This document shows positions 1-5,224 of a DNA stretch of 20,675 nucleotides, in pieces. The stretch's first letter is position 1; every line of letters begins with the position of its first letter. This stretch comes from a virus. Location of the stretch: positions 1 through 20,675 of IMG/VR virus record IMGVR_UViG_3300042154_001251. The stretch is one strand, 5' to 3'. Below the pieces are notes generated by a model. That model was not told where the DNA came from, did no database searches, and worked only from the letters and a program-made list of their open reading frames with translations. The position numbers were made by a program, and so were the translations under genes.

Positions 1-2
1 AG

Positions 3-176
3 GTAGCAAAGACTGCAAGTATAGATATGTTAATTCAAATTCAGAAGCTAAAAGGATATTCAAAAAATTGGATATATTACCATTTAAAAACTGCTAACGA
101 TTTTAAGATTTACGGAAAATTAATGAGCTATCATCATCGATGGGCAAAAATTCAAATAGAAAATAGAAAATTATGA
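3..176 (+). CDS. C-terminal end of an upstream protein (partial), possibly a helicase
   Basis: The frame starting at base 3 is open from the window edge to a TGA whose last bases overlap the next ATG (ATGA at 173-176). About 57 C-terminal residues are visible. They are basic and aromatic, with a GYSKNWIYYHLK stretch followed by a short helical tail. Phrases of the type GYKxGWxYxxxK are common at the C-terminus of phage DEAD/DEAH or SNF2-like helicases, and such helicases often stand next to VRR-NUC genes, so a helicase is a reasonable inference. The ATPase motifs would lie outside the window, so this cannot be confirmed here. The 4-base overlap suggests translational coupling to the nuclease gene. 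Confidence 0.55.
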   Translation, partial: VAKTASIDMLIQIQKLKGYSKNWIYYHLKTANDFKIYGKLMSYHHRWAKIQIENRKL

Positions 177-508
177 AAGAATCAGCAATTCAACAAGCGT
201 GTTATATTTGGTTTAACAACACATTTTGTTTAAAGCATCATGATCCAAGATTAATTATGTTTAGCGTTCCTAATGAGGGAAGAAATGCAAGTGAGCAAAT
301 GTTTAAAAAAGCTACCGGAATGTTGGCAGGCGCATCTGATACAATTATAGTGTTAGAAAATCGTGTAATATTTTGCGAATTTAAGGATGCTAAAGGTAAG
401 CAATCAGATAAACAAAAAGATTTCCAAGAGCGAGTACAATTATTAAATCACGAATACTGGTTAGTAAGGTCACTTGACGAATTTAAAATTAAAATTAACA
501 CATTATGA
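173..508 (+). CDS. VRR-NUC domain nuclease
   Basis: This 111-residue protein consists of a single VRR-NUC fold, a compact PD-(D/E)xK nuclease. The order is a GRN motif near residues 36-38, GMLAGASD with acidic D56, then CEFK giving E69 and K71, and a Gln-containing helix start at Q77. These are the metal-binding and catalytic residues expected for the family. Phage stand-alone VRR-NUC proteins are thought to act on branched or flapped DNA during replication and recombination, often beside a helicase. It overlaps its upstream and downstream neighbours by 4 bases each, so it sits inside an operon. The family assignment is strong. The natural DNA substrate is not readable from sequence. Confidence 0.88.
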   Translation: MKESAIQQACYIWFNNTFCLKHHDPRLIMFSVPNEGRNASEQMFKKATGMLAGASDTIIVLENRVIFCEFKDAKGKQSDKQKDFQERVQLLNHEYWLVRSLDEFKIKINTL

Positions 509-660
509 AACGATATAGAATAACATACAAGCAAACATATTTCATTGAGACATTTGCGACCAGTATTGAGCAAGCAATTGAGATAGCTAAGGACGATTGT
601 TGGTTTAAGTTGGGGTGTATATTGCGGGATAGTGAAATAAATTTAATTGAGACGATATGA
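505..660 (+). CDS. small hypothetical protein (51 aa)
   Basis: A 51-codon ORF is joined to its neighbours by an ATGA overlap at both ends (505-508 and 657-660), which is the main evidence that it is real. The product begins MKRYRITYKQTYFIET and contains a helix of the type SIEQAIEIAKDD, then a hydrophobic segment and an acidic C-terminus. This beta-strand then helix pattern resembles many short phage proteins of unknown role. No catalytic motif, signal peptide or membrane segment is visible. It may assist the nuclease or the methyltransferase, but only its position suggests that. Confidence 0.6.
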   Translation: MKRYRITYKQTYFIETFATSIEQAIEIAKDDCWFKLGCILRDSEINLIETI

Positions 661-1751
661 AACAAGAACACAAATATCCGTACAACTGGACTTTGAAAGA
701 TGCAGTTTTTACAAAAGATAAAGGTAAAGTATTTAGTTGCTTTGCGTGTGGAGGTGGCTCAACGATGGGTTATAAACTTGCAGGATTTGACGTGTTGGGC
801 TGTAACGAGATAGACCCAAAAATGATTGAAGCATACAAAACTAATCACAACCCAAAATATGCATACCTTGAACCTATACAAACATTTAAAAATCGTACTG
901 ACTTACCTAAAGAATTATATAATTTGGATATTCTTGATGGCTCTCCTCCCTGTTCATCTTTTTCAATGGCTGGTAATAGAGATAAAGACTGGGGTAAAGA
1001 GAAGAAATTTAGAGAGGGACAAGCTGACCAAGTTTTAGATACATTATTCTTTGACTTTATAGATTTAGCAAAAGAGTTGCAACCAAGAGTAGTAGTAGCG
1101 GAAAATGTAAAAGGTTTACTTTTGGGTAATGCAAAGGAATATGTTAAAGAAATATACAAGCAATTTGATGCGGCAGGATATTACTGCCAACATTTTCTAC
1201 TTAATGCATCTAAAATGGGAGTGCCACAAAGAAGAGAACGTGTGTTTTTCATTTGTTTGCGTAAAGATTTAGCTAAAGATTTTTTACACCAGCAAGATAT
1301 GTTTACCGAAATTCCAAAGATTGAAATGGAGTTTAATGAAAAAGAAATACCATTTAAAGAATTTATAAACACAAAAAACAATGAATATCCAATTAGTGAT
1401 TTTTACAAAACATTATGGTTAAAACGAATAGATGGAGACGATTCGTTTGCTAATATAAATGATAGGGAAAGAGATAAGCCAAACACAGGTTTTGGTACAA
1501 ATTTCTTATATACAAATAAGGTTTGCGGAACATTAACAACTAAAAAAGACTGCTATTGTTTATTTGATGAAGCAAGATATACTTCAGACTTTGAATCAAA
1601 ATGCATCGGAACATACCCACAGGATTATAATTTCAATAATGTAAAACCATATTATCTAATTGGTATGTCAGTTCCACCAGTAATGACTGCACAAATTGCA
1701 TCTAATATTTACGAGCAATGGTTAAGAAAAATAAATAATAAAATAGTTTGA
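657..1751 (+). CDS. DNA (cytosine-5-)-methyltransferase
   Basis: This 364-residue protein carries the C5-methyltransferase motifs in order. Motif I (SAM binding) is FACGGGST near residues 29-36. Motif II is NEIDP near 50-54. Motif IV is DGSPPCSSF, with catalytic Cys at about residue 99. Motif VI is ENV at 149-151. Motif VIII is QRRERVFF at 181-188. A target-recognition region follows, then GTLTT near 301 and a motif-X-like helix at the C-terminus. It transfers a methyl group from SAM to C5 of cytosine. No partner restriction enzyme is seen, so protection of phage DNA from host restriction is the likely role. Motif I has Cys where FAGxGG is more usual. The gene overlaps the preceding small gene by ATGA. 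Target site unknown. Confidence 0.93.
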   Translation: MKQEHKYPYNWTLKDAVFTKDKGKVFSCFACGGGSTMGYKLAGFDVLGCNEIDPKMIEAYKTNHNPKYAYLEPIQTFKNRTDLPKELYNLDILDGSPPCSSFSMAGNRDKDWGKEKKFREGQADQVLDTLFFDFIDLAKELQPRVVVAENVKGLLLGNAKEYVKEIYKQFDAAGYYCQHFLLNASKMGVPQRRERVFFICLRKDLAKDFLHQQDMFTEIPKIEMEFNEKEIPFKEFINTKNNEYPISDFYKTLWLKRIDGDDSFANINDRERDKPNTGFGTNFLYTNKVCGTLTTKKDCYCLFDEARYTSDFESKCIGTYPQDYNFNNVKPYYLIGMSVPPVMTAQIASNIYEQWLRKINNKIV

Positions 1752-1776
1752 TATTAAAGAATAAGTATTATATTTA
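1747..1776 (+). promoter_or_regulatory. putative Bacteroidota promoter
   Basis: TTTG at 1747-1750 is followed after 18 bases by TATATTTA at 1769-1776, a one-mismatch copy of the Bacteroidota -7 element TAnnTTTG. Transcription would begin near 1783, ahead of the structured leader and the gene at 1893. It lies right at the methyltransferase stop codon. AT-rich DNA makes chance matches common, so this is moderate evidence only. Confidence 0.45.
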
Positions 1777-1790
1777 CAAAAAATTAAGTA

Positions 1791-1880
1791 ACGACCAAAT
1801 GAAGAAATCTAAATTATTTTTAGCCCCAATATTAAAATGCCTCTTGGTCGTGGCTATTAGTATTGGGGTTATTTTATTTA
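1791..1880 (+). promoter_or_regulatory. structured leader: two interlocking stems, possible attenuator or pseudoknot
   Basis: Stem A pairs ACGACCAA (1791-1798) with TTGGTCGT (1844-1851), 8 of 8 bases. Stem B pairs CCCCAATATTA (1824-1834) with TAGTATTGGGG (1858-1868), 11 pairs including one G-T. The left arm of B lies in the loop of A and its right arm lies outside A, so both together would make an H-type pseudoknot. Stem B is followed by a T-rich run (1869-1880), as in an intrinsic terminator. A short TAGCC (1821-1825) / GGCTA (1852-1856) pairing would compete with the base of B. Placed between a promoter and the gene at 1893, this could be an attenuator or simply a terminator. Confidence 0.45.
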
Positions 1881-1891
1881 ATACATTATAG
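1799..1891 (+). CDS. possible 30-aa membrane miniprotein or leader peptide
   Basis: An ATG at 1799 opens 30 codons ending TAG one base before the ATG of the next gene. The product starts MKKSKLFLAPILK and continues with a hydrophobic stretch (LLVVAISIGVILF), a plausible single membrane helix behind a basic N-terminus. It spans the stem-forming leader, so it could be a leader peptide whose translation changes folding, a real small membrane protein, or chance. The near-abutting position with the next start codon is the only supporting context. Low confidence. Confidence 0.27.
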   Translation: MKKSKLFLAPILKCLLVVAISIGVILFNTL

Positions 1892-1892
1892 T

Positions 1893-2408
1893 ATGAACAA
1901 AGAACACGAAATTGACTGCATGAAATATCGCAAGTCTACGCACATTGCAGGTATTGATGTAGAAACAATCGTGAATGAATTAGGTCAATGCGTATTGACA
2001 ATCAAAGATGCTTATTACGCACGAGGTGTTGACGTCTCAGGCAACAAAACCGATGGGTACTTCTTGGAATTTGAGGAAGACGTGAAGCCAATGGTAGTTA
2101 ATAGTATCAATCGCAAGACAATCGCAGCTGTTGTTAAGCTACAAAAATCGTTAACGTCTGCTGAATCAAGAAACATCGGTAACTGGATCGGTGTAGTTAT
2201 TGAGTTGAGTTTTGACCCGTCAGTTAAAATGATGGGTAAACAAGTTGGAGGGATTAGAGTTAAGCCTACACAACTAATTAAACAAAAACAACCGATAACA
2301 CCGGAACGTTTCGCAAAGGCTTTAGATGCGATTAAAGCGGGCAAATTCGACAAGGAACAATTGATTAAGGATTATTTATTAACGGAAGAACAAATAGAGC
2401 GGTTATGA
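1893..2408 (+). CDS. conserved-looking phage protein of unknown function, DNA-metabolism cluster
   Basis: The product is a soluble protein of 171 residues starting MNKEHEIDCMKYRKSTHIAG. The ATG at 1893 is chosen over an in-frame TTG at 1863 because the extra residues would come from the structured leader; another in-frame ATG at 1920 is possible. Segments such as GIDVETI, KDAYYARGVDVSGNKTDGYF, SRNIGNWIGV and GKQVGGIRVKP look like a structured beta-rich domain. The C-terminal 40 residues are helical and charged (FAKALDAIKAGKFDKEQLIKDY). I recognise the general type from flavobacterial phages, where it accompanies YqaJ exonuclease genes, but know no assigned function. Its position just before the exonuclease and the ssDNA-binding-like protein suggests a recombination or replication accessory role. 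Confidence 0.75.
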   Translation: MNKEHEIDCMKYRKSTHIAGIDVETIVNELGQCVLTIKDAYYARGVDVSGNKTDGYFLEFEEDVKPMVVNSINRKTIAAVVKLQKSLTSAESRNIGNWIGVVIELSFDPSVKMMGKQVGGIRVKPTQLIKQKQPITPERFAKALDAIKAGKFDKEQLIKDYLLTEEQIERL

Positions 2409-2551
2409 CAGATAAACAATTTTGTGAAATATACACATCTTTTTATGGGGACGGAATAGACCATATAGAACAATTAGTCACAGTTGTTTATAATGGTGAA
2501 GAATTGAAAGATATAATTGAATTTTTTATTAAACAACTACAAAATGATTAA
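2405..2551 (+). CDS. small acidic hypothetical protein (48 aa)
   Basis: This 48-codon ORF starts inside the stop codon of the previous gene (ATGA at 2405-2408) and ends 8 bases into the exonuclease gene. That double overlap supports translation. The product (MTDKQFCEIYTSFYGDGIDH...) is acidic and probably helical, with no recognisable motif. It may mainly carry ribosomes onto the exonuclease start, or bind the exonuclease; neither can be shown from sequence. Confidence 0.55.
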   Translation: MTDKQFCEIYTSFYGDGIDHIEQLVTVVYNGEELKDIIEFFIKQLQND

Positions 2552-3200
2552 ACACAACATAACACAAGGAACTGCAGATTGGTTAGAATTGCGTCACGGT
2601 AAAATCACCGGTACTGCATCGAAAGGATTGTTTATTAAATCCGATACACTACTTATAGATTTGATTTCGCAACACATTGAAGACTGGGAATTAGAAGATA
2701 GTTATTCTTCAGCGGATATGGTTAGAGGGACTGAACTTGAGCCATACGCAAGGGAAGCAATATCGGATGAGTTATTCATATCCTTTAAAGAGATTGGATT
2801 CATTCAAAATACTGCTATTCCAATTTTAGGCATTTCACCTGACGGACTATCCGAAGATGACACAATCGGTCTTGAAATCAAATGCCCAAGATCAAAGAAG
2901 CACACCGAAACTATTTTGAATAATGAAATACCAAGCGACAATATCCACCAAGTTTTACATTACTTCACAGTTAATCCTAAGTTAGAAACGATGTATTTTG
3001 TATCTTACCGACCTGAAAGTAAAGTAAAAGCATTGTGGTACAAATCACTTACAAGGGATTCATTGATTGATTTAGGCACGAAAGCAAAGCCAAACATAAA
3101 GAAGGTAAGCGAGTGGGTAGAAATAGCGACAATCGAAGCCGGTAAGATTAACCACGAATTGAATATGGCGTTGTTGAAGTTAAATGAAATGTATAAATAG
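2544..3200 (+). CDS. YqaJ-type viral recombinase / exonuclease
   Basis: This is a 218-residue PD-(D/E)xK exonuclease of the YqaJ / lambda-exonuclease group. The N-terminus has WLELRHGKITGT, followed by RGTELEPYAR with a metal-binding Glu. GISPDG supplies D100, GLEIKCP supplies E111 and K113, and IHQVLHY supplies Q136. Such enzymes chew the 5' strand of duplex ends so that an annealing protein or ssDNA-binding protein can act. ATG 2544 is preferred over an upstream in-frame TTG (2517) because it gives the usual family N-terminus and overlaps the preceding gene. A separate annealase gene is not recognised here; the unknown protein at 1893 and the DUF3127 protein downstream are candidate partners. 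Confidence 0.9.
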   Translation: MIKHNITQGTADWLELRHGKITGTASKGLFIKSDTLLIDLISQHIEDWELEDSYSSADMVRGTELEPYAREAISDELFISFKEIGFIQNTAIPILGISPDGLSEDDTIGLEIKCPRSKKHTETILNNEIPSDNIHQVLHYFTVNPKLETMYFVSYRPESKVKALWYKSLTRDSLIDLGTKAKPNIKKVSEWVEIATIEAGKINHELNMALLKLNEMYK

Positions 3201-3206
3201 ACAATA

Positions 3207-3265
3207 GAAAGTGCCAGAGAGCGGGATGGTTAAATGTCAGGCGGAAACTTGGCAGCTTTCTTTTT
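3207..3265 (+). terminator. stem-loop with T tract after the exonuclease gene
   Basis: GAAAGTGCCA (3207-3216) pairs with TGGCA, a bulged G, then CTTTC (3250-3260). The T run continues to 3265. The loop is large (33 bases), so termination may be weak or the loop may have its own fold. It separates the exonuclease gene from the ssDNA-binding-like gene. Confidence 0.45.
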
Positions 3266-3293
3266 AATAATTAACAATTAAAAACAAAACAAA

Positions 3294-3659
3294 ATGAACA
3301 CAATTAAAGGAAAAGTAATCGTAAAAAATGAAACGATTAAAGTTACAGAAAAGTTTAGTAAAAGAACGTTTGTAGTTGAAGAAGCTGGAGATTATCCGCA
3401 ACTAATTGAAGTTGAATTACAGCAGGATAAATGTAGTCTTATTGATTCGATTCAAGTGGGGCAAGTTATTGAAGCACATTATAATTTGCGAGGACGTTCT
3501 TGGACTAATCCTCAAGGCGAAGTTAAGTATTTCAATACGATTGTTGTATGGAAGATTGATGGTATTGTTACAGAAATGAAGTCAACAAGCGAGAAGTTAA
3601 GCGAAGTAGTGAATCGTGCGACTATTGCAGATGAGGTCGGGGATGATCTACCTTTCTGA
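3294..3659 (+). CDS. DUF3127-family OB-fold protein, ssDNA-binding-like
   Basis: This 121-residue protein matches my knowledge of DUF3127, a small Bacteroidota OB-fold family. Diagnostic segments are SKRTFVVEE, YPQLIEVELQQDKCSLID, FNLRGRSW-like YNLRGRSWTNPQGE, and VKYFNTIVVWKI. The last residues, EVGDDLPF, resemble the acidic tail ending in Pro-Phe through which bacterial SSB recruits partner enzymes. I infer that it coats single-stranded DNA made by the exonuclease upstream. The start follows an A-rich stretch (AAAACAAAACAAAATG), a good initiation context in a phylum that rarely uses Shine-Dalgarno pairing. A strong terminator follows 24 bases after the stop codon. Confidence 0.82.
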   Translation: MNTIKGKVIVKNETIKVTEKFSKRTFVVEEAGDYPQLIEVELQQDKCSLIDSIQVGQVIEAHYNLRGRSWTNPQGEVKYFNTIVVWKIDGIVTEMKSTSEKLSEVVNRATIADEVGDDLPF

Positions 3660-3683
3660 TTTACACTAAGTAGGTTACTGTAA

Positions 3684-3726
3684 ACAAAATTACGGCAGTA
3701 TTTTGAATTTGCTGCCGTAATTTTGT
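3684..3726 (+). terminator. strong bidirectional terminator
   Basis: A perfect 15-base stem is formed by 3684-3698 (ACAAAATTACGGCAG) and 3712-3726 with a 13-base loop. The core is GC-rich (CGGCAG/CTGCCG) and both outer flanks are A/T-rich, giving a T run on either strand. It closes the DNA-metabolism operon just before the accessory cassette region. Confidence 0.85.
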
Positions 3727-3732
3727 CCAGTT

Positions 3733-3764
3733 AAATAAAACTAAACGGGACACTAACGTTTGAC
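3733..3764 (+). repeat. direct repeat, copy 1 (of 2)
   Basis: AAATAAAACTAAACGGGACA followed by CTAACGTTTGAC matches 4435-4465 with one substitution (G/A) and one single-base gap. In both places it leads into a palindrome with the inner stem CTTRGCGCA/TGCGCTAAG. The pair brackets the first two small accessory genes. Confidence 0.8.
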
Positions 3765-3801
3765 GGCTTGGCGCATTTTCAGTTGCGCTAAGGAGTGGTT
3801 A
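3754..3801 (+). repeat. attC-like palindrome E3
   Basis: Outer arms TAAC (3754-3757) and GTTA (3798-3801) flank unequal unpaired spacers and an inner stem CTTGGCGCA (3767-3775) / TGCGCTAAG (3784-3792), which has one G-T pair. The layout (AAC...GTT ends, spacer, inner stem, loop) is that of integron attC recombination sites. The 7-base R-box consensus is met only in its AAC/GTT core, so the assignment is a hypothesis. Confidence 0.5.
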
Positions 3802-3843
3802 TGGTTTGTAGACTAAGATTAAAAACAAATAAATTTTATTATT

Positions 3844-4056
3844 ATGAAATACGAAATTGAAAAACAAAAAATAGATGATTTTTTTGAGACGGTTAAAGAA
3901 CTCGAAACATTATTGACTGAAAGAATATCAGATTTGCACAATGTAGAAGGTGCAATGCAAGCAAGACACGCTTATGTTTTTTATAGACGAGTGTTGTGGG
4001 ATGCGAAATATTCTCTTAGAGACAGTCTCAAAGAAATCAAAGATAAATCTAAGTAG
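3844..4056 (+). CDS. small coiled-coil-like hypothetical protein (accessory gene A)
   Basis: The product has 70 residues, is highly charged and is predicted by eye to be almost all helix (MKYEIEKQKIDDFFETVKELETLL...). Heptad-like spacing of Leu/Ile and Phe suggests a coiled coil or helical bundle. No catalytic motif, signal peptide or membrane span is seen. It is the first of three small genes lying between palindromic repeats, all in the same direction, like genes in a cassette row. A weak Bacteroidota promoter candidate (TTTG at 3805, TAAATTTT at 3830) would place transcription almost at the start codon. Function unknown; an anti-host or superinfection role is possible but unsupported. Confidence 0.6.
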   Translation: MKYEIEKQKIDDFFETVKELETLLTERISDLHNVEGAMQARHAYVFYRRVLWDAKYSLRDSLKEIKDKSK

Positions 4057-4068
4057 GCTATTAACCAT

Positions 4069-4114
4069 AACGTTTCTCGGCTTTGTTTAGTGCCGACTTA
4101 GAAAACTAAACGTT
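4069..4114 (+). repeat. palindrome E5 after accessory gene A
   Basis: AACGTTT (4069-4075) pairs with AAACGTT (4108-4114), enclosing TCGGC (4077-4081) / GCCGA (4092-4096). An alternative stem GTTTAGT (4085-4091) / ACTAAAC (4105-4111) uses overlapping bases. It begins with the same ATAACGTTT string as the element at 4454 but has a different inner stem. Confidence 0.5.
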
Positions 4115-4135
4115 CTAACTTAAAAAATATTAATT

Positions 4136-4378
4136 ATGAAAACAGAATTTAACAATACCGAAAACGAGGCATTGAACAAAACCGATGTTAGTGGCAGGTT
4201 ATCTTCTTACCAAAAAATGAAATTAAAATACGAAAAACAAATTAGAGAACTTACTAACGATATAATCACATTAGTTGAGGAAAAAGATTTTGAGAAAACA
4301 ACTATTGTAAAACTCCAATGGAAAATTCGTTTAGATGTGGAAAAAGCTATTTGGTATGGTTCGCCAACTTGCCACTAA
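4136..4378 (+). CDS. small hypothetical protein (accessory gene B)
   Basis: This product has 80 residues with a polar N-terminus (MKTEFNNTENEALNKTDVSG) followed by a long charged helix (KMKLKYEKQIRELTNDIITL) and a C-terminal part ending WKIRLDVEKAIWYGSPTCH. It is probably cytoplasmic and helical. The TAA stop codon is itself the first half of the palindrome E1 (TAACA at 4376-4380), so gene and repeat are fused, as when a cassette carries its own recombination site. The start follows AAAATATTAATTATG, an A/T-rich initiation context. Function not recognised. Confidence 0.6.
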   Translation: MKTEFNNTENEALNKTDVSGRLSSYQKMKLKYEKQIRELTNDIITLVEEKDFEKTTIVKLQWKIRLDVEKAIWYGSPTCH

Positions 4379-4424
4379 CATCCGTATAAGCGCTGTTTTT
4401 TTCAATGGCGCTTATACCTTGTTA
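4376..4424 (+). repeat. attC-like palindrome E1
   Basis: TAACA (4376-4380) pairs with TGTTA (4420-4424). Inside, unpaired TCC (4381-4383) faces CT (4418-4419). Then GTATAAGCGC (4384-4393) pairs perfectly with GCGCTTATAC (4408-4417) around a T-rich 14-base loop. A near-identical element stands at 4853-4897. R-box-like ends, asymmetric unpaired spacer, inner box and variable loop are the ingredients of attC sites. It could also act as a terminator, since T runs follow. Confidence 0.55.
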
Positions 4425-4434
4425 TATTTTTTTT

Positions 4435-4465
4435 AAATAAAACTAAACGAGACATAACGTTTGAC
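4435..4465 (+). repeat. direct repeat, copy 2 (of 2)
   Basis: This is the second copy of the repeat at 3733-3764, differing by one G/A substitution and one missing C. It again runs into a TAACGTTTGAC palindrome. It lies between accessory genes B and C. Confidence 0.8.
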
Positions 4466-4504
4466 AACTTAGCGCATACTGAAAGTTGCGCTAAGTTGCT
4501 GTTA
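4455..4504 (+). repeat. attC-like palindrome E4
   Basis: TAAC (4455-4458) and GTTA (4501-4504) enclose a perfect 12-base stem, CAACTTAGCGCA (4465-4476) / TGCGCTAAGTTG (4487-4498), around a 10-base loop. The spacers are unequal: 6 bases on the left and 2 on the right. It shares its left half with E3 and follows E1 after 30 bases, giving two palindromes in tandem between accessory genes B and C. Confidence 0.55.
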
Positions 4505-4548
4505 GCAAATCGTTGCGGAAAAATTATAAATGAACTAAAATTAGAATT

Positions 4549-4833
4549 ATGGAAAGAGTAAAAATAGATAGAGAGAAAACCATTCAAGAAATGGCTTACG
4601 AGATTATTGATAAGTTTGGGAATACTGAAATGGGAAGGTATAAAATACAATTGATGTGTGACCAATACGCTGAAGAATATCTGCAAAAACAAAAGCACAA
4701 ATCAATTGATGAGCAAGTGGGAATACTGAAAGATACTCTTGAAGAAATGATGACTGGGTTTGATACAGAAGAAAACAGAATCGATTTCATTCTTGATATT
4801 TGTAACGGTTACAGAAAACGTATTTCGAAGTGA
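4549..4833 (+). CDS. small acidic hypothetical protein (accessory gene C)
   Basis: The product has 94 residues, is acidic and mostly helical: MERVKIDREKTIQEMAYEII, then a YAEEYLQKQK helix, then VGILKDTLEEMMTGFDTEENRIDFILDICNGYRKRISK. No motif is recognised. It is a plausible cytoplasmic helical protein and not a shadow frame, since codon use resembles its neighbours. It is bracketed by palindrome E4 upstream and E2 downstream, completing the row of three same-strand small genes. A role in host takeover or superinfection control is conceivable, but only genomic position suggests it. Confidence 0.62.
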   Translation: MERVKIDREKTIQEMAYEIIDKFGNTEMGRYKIQLMCDQYAEEYLQKQKHKSIDEQVGILKDTLEEMMTGFDTEENRIDFILDICNGYRKRISK

Positions 4834-4852
4834 GTAACCTATCAATGTTTGC

Positions 4853-4897
4853 TAACATCCGTATAGGCGCTGTTTTAATTGCGCTTATACCTTGTTA
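4853..4897 (+). repeat. attC-like palindrome E2
   Basis: This is a near copy of E1: TAACA (4853-4857) / TGTTA (4893-4897), unpaired TCC versus CT, and GTATAGGCGC (4861-4870) / GCGCTTATAC (4881-4890) with one G-T pair. The loop is 10 bases rather than 14. The stem arms are conserved while the loop differs, the pattern expected of a structure-recognised element. Confidence 0.55.
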
Positions 4898-4938
4898 TAA
4901 AAATTTATAATCCGCCAAATGCATAATTATTTTGTAGT

Positions 4939-4973
4939 TTTGGCACTACATTACAATAATTAATATATATTTG
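4939..4973 (+). promoter_or_regulatory. Bacteroidota promoter for the sigma / packaging operon
   Basis: TATATTTG at 4966-4973 is an exact match to the -7 element TAnnTTTG. TTTG at 4939-4942 lies 23 bases upstream, at the long end of the accepted spacing. Transcription would start near 4980, leaving a leader of about 25 A/T-rich bases before the gene at 5005. This is the best promoter seen in the window. Confidence 0.65.
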
Positions 4974-5004
4974 TAGAAATTATTAACAATTTAAATTAAA
5001 AAGT

Positions 5005-5223
5005 ATGAAAAGTCAATCAGTTAGAATCGAATTAGAAGGTGTGGATTTAGAAGTAGAGTACTATTTTGAAACTCCATACGATTTGGATGAGCAACAATTA
5101 GAAACATTGCGCATCGAAACAATAAAAACGCTGCATAACGACGACATTACGGAGTTGATGTGGCATCACCGAGAGAAGATAGCCTTTGCGGTATATGAAG
5201 CGTTGGACTTAATGGAGTATTGA
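5005..5223 (+). CDS. small acidic hypothetical protein (72 aa)
   Basis: This is the first gene behind the 4966 promoter. The product is strongly acidic with two strand-like segments at the start (VRIELEGVDLEVEYYFETPY) followed by helices (EQQLETLRIETIKTL and REKIAFAVYEALDLMEY). It has no membrane segment or recognised motif. The next gene starts one base after its stop codon, so they form a pair. It could be a regulator or an inhibitor acting early in the operon; that is inference from position only. Confidence 0.6.
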   Translation: MKSQSVRIELEGVDLEVEYYFETPYDLDEQQLETLRIETIKTLHNDDITELMWHHREKIAFAVYEALDLMEY

Positions 5224-5224
5224 T

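Noticed and set aside
826-1038. Second + strand ORF inside the methyltransferase gene
   Set aside because: It is an out-of-frame shadow with no conserved pattern; the methyltransferase motifs run straight through it.
845-1159. Antisense ORF opposite the methyltransferase
   Set aside because: It covers catalytic motif IV and the ENV motif of the sense gene and has no homology-like features.
657-1751. A restriction-modification system
   Set aside because: No restriction endonuclease is adjacent. VRR-NUC at 173 fits replication or repair better, so an orphan methyltransferase is more likely.
1863-1892. TTG start extending the 1893 gene
   Set aside because: The extension comes from the structured leader and a better ATG lies at 1893. 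The extra residues look like frame read-through of the T-rich run.
2517-2543. Upstream TTG start of the exonuclease gene
   Set aside because: The ATG at 2544 gives the usual family N-terminus and overlaps the preceding stop codon; the extension is AT-rich filler.
3211-3260. tRNA gene
   Set aside because: One segment resembles a D-arm, but there is no anticodon stem, no T-arm (GTTCRANNC) and no acceptor stem of correct length.
3733-4897. CRISPR array
   Set aside because: Repeats occur only two to four times, are spaced by whole genes, and differ in their inner stems. Spacers of uniform length are absent.
3700-4900. A complete functional integron
   Set aside because: No integrase gene or attI site lies in the window, and the 7-base R-box consensus is only partly met. 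Only the attC-like cassette idea is kept, as a hypothesis.
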